This document shows, piece by piece, positions 55,389 through 64,000 of a stretch of DNA of 64,000 bases. The stretch comes from Ceratobasidium sp. AG-K (Eukaryota; Basidiomycota; Agaricomycetes; Cantharellales; Ceratobasidiaceae), in contig JAWNGF010000001.1 of assembly GCA_037039685.1 (NCBI GenBank), positions 1,054,001 through 1,118,000 of the forward strand, given 5' to 3'. Each line of letters begins with the position of its first letter. Position 1 is the stretch's first letter. The position numbers and the translations under genes are program-made. The notes beneath the pieces were generated by a model. It was not told the DNA's origin, made no database searches, and saw nothing but the letters and a program-made list of their open reading frames with translations.

Positions 55389-58300
55389 ATGCCACCAAAG
55401 GGCAAGGGCAAAAAGGGCAAAAAGCAAGACGACGATGAATTCTGGTATGTGGCGACGCTTATGCGTCCTAAACGCCAACTGACTCAAATTTACCAGGGAT
55501 AAAGTCGGCGAAAGCGTCGCTCCCAATCCTCTCGCCTCGTCTTCCACAACAGAAGATGTGCCTCAGAAATCGGGAGGGTTTGGCTCTCTTGACGTAGCCG
55601 ACCTGGAGATTGACGAGAACGAGGACTTTGGTGGCTTGATGGTATGGTTTCGAATGTAATATTCTGAATTTGACTCATTGTTTGAATTCATTGCAGTCCG
55701 CTATCAAGGCGTCGAGCGGTAAGAAAAAGGACAAGAAAAAGAACAAGAAGGCTGCAGACGTCGACCTCAATGATGCTCCCGCTCCAACCGACGAGAAGGC
55801 AGTCGAGGAGGATGGCGGCGCTGGCGCTTCAAAAGCACCGGTTGAAATGACCGCTGAGGATCTCGCCGATGAGGAATGGGGGCCTGCCAAGGGCAAGAAG
55901 GACAAGGGCAAGAAGGGCAAGAAGAAGGCGGGCAAGGCCGAGGACGATGATGATGAGGGACCTGCTGCTGAAGCGGCTGCTCGTACGTCCTTTCTATCCT
56001 ATTGAAACAGTGATCTAATATCCTTTGGTATACAGCTGAGGAGAAAGCTGCCCCCGCTGAGACCAAGCCCGCTGCTGATGACGCCGACGAGGACCAGGAC
56101 GAGCAGCCCGAAGAGGGCGGCAAGGTCTTGAGTAAGAAGGAGAAGGAGAAACTCAAGAAAGAAAAGGAGAAGGTTCGGGTATCTCTACGTGGCCTGTTCG
56201 GTGCTATATGCTCATTTTTCATGGCTATCTAGGCGAAGAAAAAAGCCCAGGCTGCTAAAAAGAAGGCCGCCAACGCAGGCGACGCTGAACCTGCTGCTGC
56301 GGCTTCCGAACCAACTCCTGCACCCGAGGCCACCGCTCCTGAGGCCGCCGCGAAGGACGAAGACGATGAAGAAGAGGGGGAGGCGAGGGAGGTGCCAAAT
56401 CTGATAAAAAGAAGAAGAAGAAGAAAAAAGCAGCGGAGAAGAAGGAGCCCGAGCCAAAGAAGAAAGGAGGTGCCGGTATATCGGCTTTGCGAGCGCTGAT
56501 GGAGCAAAAGAAGCAGGCCGAGGAAGAGGCGCGCCGAAAGGAGGAAGAGGAACAGAGGTAAGCACAGTGGCTGTATGCTAGTCCCCGTCTGACTCACCAT
56601 AATTTAGGCGCATAGAGGAAGAGGAGAGGCGACAGGAGGAGGAGGCCAAACGCAAAGAGGAAGAGAAACAACAGCGCAAGGAGAGGGAAAAGGTGGGTGT
56701 ATGCTTAAAAAACATAGATCATCCAACTTATCCTCTCTTAGGCCAAGAAAGAACAGCTTAAGAAAGAGGGAAAGCTTCTCACTGCAAAGCAAAAGGCTGA
56801 CAAGCAAGCCGCCGAGATCCGCCGTCAAGCTTTGATCCAATCTGGCGTCAAGATCGAAGGTCTGCAATCCGGCGGCGCGGGAGGTGGCGCAGCTCCAAAG
56901 AAAGTGGTCTACGGCAGCAAGAAAAAGAAAGCGACACCTGGACCCAAGGAAACTTCAACCGTTGCGTCATCCGAGCGTGCTCCCTCCCCAGCCCCCGACT
57001 CTATTCCCGCATCTCCGGCTGTCACACCAGCCGACGCACCCAAGGACGACTGGGATGCCAGCAGTGGCGAAGAGCCACCTGCGGCCGCCGAAGCTAAACC
57101 CACAACTGCGCCTGACGTCAAGGACGACTGGGATGCTACATCTGAGGAAGAGGAAGCGCCTCCCGCGAAACCCGCCGGTAAGAGCGAGACTCACCCATCC
57201 ATTGCTATGGTCAATCGAACTGACCCATGGCCTGCGTTGGTAGAACCTGCACCCGCACCCACGACCAAAGCCGCCCCTAAGGCCACTCCTAAAGCTTCCT
57301 CCAAGGCTGCTCCTAAGGCCGTTCCCAAAGCTGCTGCTAAGGCCATCCCTGCCCCCAAGACTGCTACACCCGCGAAGACAACTCCCGGGAAAGCGGCCCC
57401 TGCCAAAGCTACCAAGAAGCCTGAAAGCGATGAATCGTCCTCGGAGGAAGAGTCGAGCAGCTCTGAAGAAAGCTCTGATGATAGCTCTGACGACTCGGAC
57501 TCTGATGACTCTAGCGAGGATTCCGACGGGATGACAGCTACTCAGCGCCAAGCGGCCCAGCGGAAAGCCGAGGCGAGCCAGCGCCGTGCCAAACGGATGG
57601 AGGAGGCCATGGCTGCGAGAAACAAGGATGATCTGCGTAGTCCCATCTGTTGTATTCTCGGTCACGTCGATACTGGTAAGACCAAATTGCTGGACAAGGT
57701 GCGTTAGATGGCCCCTAATTCTCAGCGTGGATCACCGAAACGCTGGGATAGATTCGACAAACCAACGTTCAAGAGGGCGAAGCTGGAGGAATCACCCAGC
57801 AGATTGGTGCGACGTACTTCCCTGTGGAGGCGATCAAACAAAAGACGGCCATCTTGAACGTGGTAAGTGTGCACTGACCTCGGGGCAATTGTCCTTGATC
57901 GTTAACCTGTGCATAAAGGACGGCAGCTTCGATTACAAGATTCCAGGTTTGCTGGTCATCGATACTCCCGGTCACGAATCTTTCACCAACTTGCGTTCTC
58001 GTGGAAGCTCTCTTTGTAACATTGCCATTCTTGTGGTAGATATCATGGTACGTATTAGCCTGGATTCCTAGATGGTTGCTTGACGTTCGGAATAGCACGG
58101 GCTTGAGCCTCAAACTTTGGAGTCGCTGAGGCTACTTCGCGACAAGAAAACGCCGTTTATTGTTGCCCTCAACAAGGTGCGTATGATTACCCGATCCTGA
58201 TTTTTATATGCTCACCACTCGGCACCAAGATCGATCGACTCTATGGCTGGGAGGCAATTCCGAACAACTCTGTCCGGGACTCCCTTGCCAAACAGAAGCC

Positions 58301-59981
58301 TTCCGTGCAGCGGGAATTCGAGAACAGGGTCCAATCGACGATCGTTGCGTTCGCCGAGCAAGGGCTCAACTCGGTGCTCTACTACGATAACAAGAATTTT
58401 GCACGAAATGTCTCCCTTGTTCCAACATCTGCTATCAGTGGTGAAGGTGTCCCCGACATGATCATGCTTCTTGTCAATTTGACGCAGCAGCGTATGGCCG
58501 ATTCCCTTATGTACATCTCGGAGCTCGAGTGCACTGTTCTCGAAGTCAAGGTCATCGAAGGTTTGGGCACGACGATCGATGTGGTCCTGTCCAACGGATA
58601 CCTACGTGAAGGCGATAAAATTGTCGTTTGTGGGTTGAACGGGCCGATTGTGACGCAGGTTCGGGCGCTCCTTACGCCTCAACCGTTGAGGGAAATGAGA
58701 GTCAAGGTTAGTAATTCATGACTTTTTAAACCGATCGGAGTTGAAGGAAGTAACTCGCATATAGTCCGCGTACGTACACCACAAAGAGGTCAAGGCAGCT
58801 TTGGGTGTGAAGATTTCCGCTCCAGATTTGGAAAAGGCGATTGCCGGCTCCCGACTACTGGTTGTTGGCCCAGACGATGATGAAGACGATCTCAGGGACG
58901 AGGTGATGTCAGACCTTACCACACTACTCAATTCTATCGACAAATCTGGGCGTGGCGTATGCGTCCAAGCAAGCACTCTTGGTTCGTTGGAAGCGCTTTT
59001 GGAGTTCTTGCGAGTCAGCCAGATTCCTGTGAGCGGGATCAACATTGGCCCTGTGCACAAGAAGGATGTTATGCGTTCTGCAACAATGTTGGAGAAGGCA
59101 AAGGAGCTTGCGTGTATCCTGTGCTTCGATGTAACGGTGGACAAGGAGGCGGAGCGACTTGCAGAAGAGTTGGGAATTCGTTTGTTCAAAGGCAAGCATA
59201 CTGTTACTTGCGGAAGCAGCCGTTTTGACACCAGGCGCCCCACATAGCCGATATCATTTATCACTTGTTCGACGCATTTACGGCTTACAATGCCGAGATC
59301 ATGGAGGCAAAGCGACGGGATGCCGCCCCGATCGCTGTTTGGCCGTGCAGGCTCAAGATCTTGGCATGCTTCACCAAGCGAGACCCCATCATTCTGGGTT
59401 GCGATATTCTCGACGGCTCACTGCGCGTCGGCACTCCGTTGTGTGTAGTCAAGACAGACCCCTCTGGCAAGAAGGAGACTATTTCCTTGGGCAAAGTGTG
59501 AGTGCCGCTCAACTTTGGGCGGACGAGACCATTGACTCTTGGCTTATTTAGCACTTCCCTCGAGATCAATCATAAGCCGTTTGAAGTAAGCTTTGCAGGT
59601 TGCAATCGCATAGCTTTACTGACGCTCCGGCGCCCTAATCTAGATCGTAAAGAAATCTCAGGTCGGTGCTGGCGTTGCAGTCAAGATCGAACACGCAGTA
59701 TACGAATCTGCGAAAATGTTTGGCCGACACTTTGACGACAAGGATGAGGTTTATAGCATGATCACTCGACAGAGTATTGATGTTCTCAAGGTACGCCCAA
59801 TAACTGTCGGGACCGGGTGGCGTCTGAATAATAATAATTGTAGGAAACATTCCGCAAGGACGTCTCGATGGAGGAGTGGCAGTTGATCAAGGCCCTGAAA
59901 ACGGTGAGTTATCAACGCATATACCCCCTCTAGAGCCTCTACTCACTCCGCGGAAACCATTAGAAACTTTCAATTGATTAA
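55389..59981 (+). CDS. FUN12: Translation initiation factor eIF5B
   Basis: GTPase that joins the 60S subunit to the start-codon complex. The N-terminal 600 or so residues are Lys/Glu/Ala-rich and disordered ([35 protein letters not shown]). The GTPase core then shows G1 [15 protein letters not shown], switch [15 protein letters not shown]3 [28 protein letters not shown] (G4) and a SAIS (G5) motif. Domains II-IV follow ([55 protein letters not shown]), and the end is [14 protein letters not shown]. The protein is about 1,200 residues, normal for fungi. Two oddities: a one-base frame break in the GGGGG run at 56376-56380, cured by one more G, and a GC-AG intron at 59192-59247. All catalytic motifs are intact. 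Confidence 0.97.
59192..59247 (+). other. GC-AG intron in eIF5B
   Basis: The conserved reading [14 protein letters not shown] requires removal of this 56-base intron, which begins GCAAGC and ends CATAG. Apart from the C at position 2 the donor (AAAG/GCAAGC) is a strong match to the consensus, as is typical of GC donors. No GT donor nearby gives the right frame. Confidence 0.8.
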
Positions 59982-60315
59982 ACACGTAGCTGCCGCCGTT
60001 CCTCTGCGCCGTATATTCTCGTTGTCCTCGTGTTCGCAGTACTCTACGCACACAACACATGATGCATCTGTTATTACATGTAGTGAAGAAAACTTACCAC
60101 GCATACTCCATGCTGTGTAGAACTCCGCTGGTACGACATAACTCTACCATCTCAACTGACTAGGATAAGGGTTGTAGACGGGCAGGTGTCAGATAGACAA
60201 ACCCCCGAAGCGCCGTGATGCTGACCAATGATTACTAATCCATCAATAATTTTGTGGAGTCTTTGCTTCGCTCCCAACAGCTCGAACTCGTTCCAGCAAT
60301 TTAAGGTCTAACAAG
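59982..60315. other. Intergenic region, eIF5B to IMP3
   Basis: 3' UTR of eIF5B and IMP3 promoter in 334 bases. No gene or RNA feature is seen. Confidence 0.35.
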
Positions 60316-61177
60316 ATGAGACAGCTGAAGTATCACGAGAAGAAGCTCCTGAAGAAAGTAGACTTTCTCAATGTGAGTACTTCTCCGTTTAAACCTAGGA
60401 TAGACATTCAACGATCGCCCGCCCACTAGTGGAAATCTGATGCAAACCACCGAGAAATCAAGGTGATGCGGAGATACCATGTCCAGGAGAGGGAGGATTA
60501 TACAAAGTAAGTGGAGAATCCCGTACTCTTCCCAAGTACTCAACGCTCGATTTAGGTACGCCAAACTAGTTGGCTCAGTCCGCCAGATGGCACACCGCTT
60601 GTCCTTACTTCCAGCTGAGGATCCATTTCGGCATCGCATGGAGGATCAGCTGCTCAACAAGATGTACGACATGGGTGTCTTGAACTTGGGAACAAAGCTT
60701 AGCGATATCGAAGCCAAAATCACAGTATCCAGCTTTTGCAGGTAAGTCCGCATTATTTCCATGATTAAACATCTGATAAGCCGCTTTTCCCAGGCGAAGA
60801 TTAGCGGTAATTGTTTGTAGGAGTAAAATGGCTGAGACTGTCAGCGCCGTAAGCCACCGCATCGCTCACCTCAAAACCCAGCTCATTTCTACATAGGCTG
60901 TAAAATTTATCGAGCAAGGGCATGTTCGAGTTGGCCCAGACACTATTACAGATCCAGCGTTTCTCGTCACACGGTAAGTAGGGACAATGTAAAACGGCAT
61001 CACGTATTAAAAAATCTATGTTAGCCACATGGAAGACTATGTTACATGGGTTGATACTTCCAAGGTCAAAAGGACTGTTATGCAGTACAACGATGAAGTA
61101 GGTCGGAACCCCTAGAAGGATGACTGCTCTACTGACCTTTCCCATCAACACAGTTGGACGACTTCGATATGCTTTAG
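60316..61177 (+). CDS. IMP3: U3 snoRNP protein Imp3
   Basis: Imp3 pairs U3 snoRNA with the 35S pre-rRNA in the small-subunit processome. Seven exons join into about 184 residues, the exact family size. The start MRQLKYHEKKLLKKVDFLN is invariant in the family. YHVQEREDYTKYAKLVGSVR and MAHRLSLLPAEDPFR follow, then the S4 RNA-binding domain (KITVSSFCRRRLAVI, KMAETVSAAVKFIEQGHVRV, PAFLVTRHMEDYVTW). The end VMQYNDELDDFDML closes with TAG at 61175-61177. Every splice phase fits, and no frame break is seen. It converges with the Mec1/ATR gene. Like NOP14 at the other end of the window it serves 18S rRNA maturation, but the two are 56 kb apart and the shared role is probably coincidence. Confidence 0.97.
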
Positions 61178-61330
61178 GGAGATTATCACGCCGCTTTGTT
61201 GTGTTTCCGTGGGAGCTCTGGCCATTGTGAGTCTTCAAGGTAGCTAAATAAAGCGATATATTGCTGACGTATGATTAGATTATTTTTATAACATGTATTA
61301 TAGGCTACATCGAAATAGTAGATCTGGACC
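61178..61330. terminator. Short convergent 3' interval, IMP3 and Mec1/ATR gene
   Basis: Only 153 bases separate two stop codons facing each other, so the 3' UTRs probably overlap. The sequence is AT-rich (ATTATTTTTATAACATG) and must hold poly(A) signals for both strands. Confidence 0.35.
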
Positions 61331-64000
61331 TTAAATCCAAGCCATCCATCCAACGTACATCCTTGCCTGGGGAGGAGCCTTCTCAGCGTAACAATCAGCA
61401 ATAAGTAAAATCTACTTACTAAGCGGACTGGATCCGTCGCCTCACGGATGAGCGCTTCCACTTGATTGCTGACGGTCATTACTCGACCGTCTCGCGCTAG
61501 GCCCTGTAGTTTGCGTCCAATAGGTAGCATGGCGTTTCGTGCCAGTTCTTTTATGTCTGTGGAGGTCGAAGAGCTTGTGCCTGCAAGTCCTCGTGGGTCA
61601 GGTGTCCTTCCAGCCCTCTGGCGACTCTGGCGAGCAACGCGCTCCTGTGGGTAAGGTTTAGTATATACCGGTTCAGCGAAGGTGTATGCGGCTCACATTC
61701 TTCCTTTTCTGGTCCTCCCACTCGACAAGGGGGTCGTGAACAAAAGCATCGAGCACACTAATGAGCGAGCCATAATTATCTCGAAGGAGTTGCATCGTAA
61801 CTTCGCATGCGGTTCGGAATGCGCCTGAAAGAATTGGATTAATTGGACAGATTCAACGCTGAGATGTGAGGCTCACCTTCCACACCCGTGACCCCAAACC
61901 CATCAACCATATTCGCGGTCAGTCGGAAGGGTACAGTCTCAGGGATTTCAAATGTCGCGCCCTGTCAATACTGTTACCCCAAATGTTGCAGTAGAGTGAG
62001 ACAAAATCATGTGCTCACTCGTTCGAATAAACAATTTAGATCAACGTGTACTAGATCGCCATTAGAGGTATCAAACATCAGGTTTTCACCATGTCGATCG
62101 CCCAATCTGGGAACTCATGAGTCATGAAGCAAGGATAAATAAACCCAACCCACCCTAGGATGTGCCCGACCATCGACATGACGGCTGTCGTGCGAGTATA
62201 CGCTAGCCGACTGGACAGCCAAGCGGTAGGCTCTGAGAAATACTGAACAAAATACTCGTGTAAATTGATGAGCACGCTATATTTGCATTAGCCAAAGCGT
62301 CGCAACGAAAGCAAGGTGTAAACTTGTACCTTGGAAGCGCTTTATTAATCCAATAGTTGTGCGCCTCCTTGTCTGACATTGAGCGTGATTTGAATTGTAT
62401 CCATTCCATAACGAGTTTGTTCTGCAATGACATATTAGAGAATGATCGAAAGCCGTACGTAACTTGAAACTAACATGAACCGACATTCCTCGTTGCTCGT
62501 AGAGGCCCACGACAACGTTTCGATAACCCATCGTGTTTGGTACCCATTCCAGGAACCCACATTCCTCGTTGAGGATGACGACGGCATAGGTGCGAATGTC
62601 TGCTAAGCGTTGAGTGAGGTGTCATAACACTCGAGCGACACATACGGAGTTGCCGGCGACGACTTTCAGCTTTCTTTTTGAGTAGCTTGTTTATCATGGA
62701 GTTTAGGTCCATCAGACGAGCATCCTTGCGCAAATCATCCTTTGGCTTGCAAAGGAATGCGTAGACGCGGCCATCCTCAGCCACAGCAGATACTTTTCTC
62801 GGCTTTTGGAGCGACTTCATGATTTCAACCTCCTCATTGAACTCTACCCAATTGAATGAACTACAACTTTTGATTTCAACGGTGGGGACTTACTTAAAAA
62901 TGTGGGTATATTCAACGGGAAAGGCTGGTGGGTCAGTGCTGCCGAAGCCGGAGGAAGGTTGACTGTAAGGTACTCTTGTAGCGGTAAGATAAGTTTGGAC
63001 GGAGCAAGCCGAGCCAGTCCAGGGAAATGTTTTTGCATCCCCAGGGTGAACTCGTGCTCCGGGACTTCTCTCTCGCTCATGGATAGGAGTTCCTTCACCA
63101 TTGCCCTACTTTGAAGAACGAGCTCCCTAATTTCTGGACCAGATGCCTATCAAACCATCAGAGCACGCCGAACGGACACCGGGAAAGTCATACCTGGGCT
63201 CGGTCCAGTATTTCCCTTCCGCGGGAAGCACGCTCCCCGTTTCGTGATTGACCGAGTGGGGAAACTCCCCAGAGCGCTTGTTGAGGGTAAGCGATTACCA
63301 CTGAAGCAATGATCCTCAAAAGGTATTTGTATGTGGTCGGATTGGGATGAGTAACTCGTGAAATGAGCTGAGGCAGCGCGGTAAACCACTATAAGAATAA
63401 GAATAAGAATAGAGAACCTCGTACTAAGTAAATGCAAGCCTAAGCGGACCTGAAATGGCTTGAGGGTTTTAGTTGCGTCTGATATCACTTGTCCGATCTC
63501 CTTGTATGCTTTATATAAGCCCTCGATTCCGGTGATTCCAGGGGGTCTAGAGTATAAAATTAAGAGCTGTCCCGGGCTCCGTGAAAATAATACGAACAGT
63601 CTAGCATGTTTGTCGCGTTCAACTGCGGTTAGGGAATCAATCTGAGCCATGTCAGCCCATATCGTGATTAACCGTGGCATGGTTTGATATATATGCTTGG
63701 ATCCATGCTTCATAGCGTCGACATAATACCTGCAAGTAAAATGATTCATAGCGGGACCCCTGCTACATATGTTAGACATGAGTTAATAGGATTGGCTAGA
63801 TTATTACCTCGTAGTCTGCGCACGCGTGTCCATTTGCTTATACCGTTCATCGTAATATTGCCCTAGCCGGAAATAGGGTGTCTCCCAGCTGAGTTAAAAC
63901 TCGAATTGAGCTTAGGAATGGCCGATGAACTTTAGAACATACTTCTTAGCAGTGTCCGCTGCCTTTTGGAATGCTTGGATAACGTCATTGTCGTCATACC
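61331..64000 (-). CDS. MEC1: Mec1/ATR checkpoint kinase, C-terminal part
   Basis: The C-terminal end of a PI3K-like checkpoint kinase activated by RPA-coated single-stranded DNA; the rest lies beyond the window edge. From the edge inward: helical FAT-domain repeats ([36 protein letters not shown]). The kinase N-lobe follows ([40 protein letters not shown]), then [19 protein letters not shown], the catalytic loop [20 protein letters not shown] (split by an intron inside GLG), the metal-binding [32 protein letters not shown], and [12 protein letters not shown]. The FATC tail [11 protein letters not shown] is spliced to [11 protein letters not shown] and TAA at 61331-61333. The PFRLT..MVD.FG.TG.EG wording is that of ATR/Mec1 rather than ATM or TOR. 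All kinase motifs are intact. About 780 residues are visible. Confidence 0.94.
63391..63412 (+). repeat. Hexanucleotide microsatellite (AAGAAT-type)
   Basis: About three and a half copies of a six-base unit, ATAAGA, lie within what appears to be an intron of the Mec1/ATR gene. Confidence 0.7.

Noticed and set aside
56967..57665. A 232-codon minus-strand open frame
   Set aside because: It is the complement of the Lys/Ala/Glu-rich low-complexity part of eIF5B; such repeats leave the opposite strand open by chance.

Overview
The window is eukaryotic and fungal. Almost every gene is broken by many short introns (about 45-80 bases, GT...AG). The gene set fits a filamentous basidiomycete: NOP14, IMP3, eIF5B, Yaf9, Rad16, a Mec1/ATR kinase, a kinesin-3, a Shg1-type COMPASS subunit, a DUF2235 hydrolase and an RNase T2. 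An agaricomycete is my best guess. The species is not determined by anything I can read directly. I see no rRNA or tRNA gene, no CRISPR array and no recognisable transposon.

Layout. 0-1.3 kb: an RNase III with a dsRNA-binding domain (minus). 1.5-4.6 kb: NOP14 (plus), whose reading frame is broken at about five points. 5.1-5.6 kb: a small membrane protein (minus). 5.8-6.8 kb: YAF9. 7.0-10.3 kb: a long disordered protein with a PCNA-binding motif. 11-20.6 kb: four tandem plus-strand genes for RBR (RING1-IBR-RING2) ubiquitin ligases, with one or two doubtful small genes between them. 21.3-22.3 kb: MET16. 23.8-29.7 kb: kinesin-3 (minus). 30-31.1 kb: a fifth RBR gene (minus). 32.1-34.2 kb: DUF2235 hydrolase (minus). 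34.7-36.2 kb: HMG-box protein. 36.7-37.9 kb: WW-domain glycine-rich protein. 38.3-42.4 kb: RAD16. 42.9-46.5 kb: PNUTS-like PP1 regulatory protein. 46.9-48.1 kb: secreted RNase T2. 48.2-53.4 kb: a second RBR group on the minus strand, with one truncated copy, one intact copy, one relic exon and one long intact copy. 53.9-54.9 kb: SHG1-like gene. 55.4-60 kb: eIF5B. 60.3-61.2 kb: IMP3. 61.3 kb to the window edge: the C-terminal part of a Mec1/ATR kinase (minus).

The most unusual feature is the RBR family: six apparently intact genes and two decayed fragments within 43 kb, interleaved with single-copy housekeeping genes. They share intron positions inside the catalytic module but have unrelated, low-complexity N-termini. 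This is the pattern of a locally duplicating birth-and-death family. The housekeeping genes otherwise fall into ribosome biogenesis and translation (NOP14, IMP3, eIF5B), chromatin and transcription (Yaf9, Shg1, HMG, PNUTS) and DNA repair and checkpoint (Rad16, Mec1/ATR, the PIP-box protein). Nothing suggests that they are co-regulated as a cluster.

Sequence-quality caution: several conserved genes (NOP14, kinesin-3, PNUTS, eIF5B) show one-base frame breaks, many of them in G/C runs. These look more like assembly errors or a defective allele than real biology. They are listed so that exon models can be corrected.
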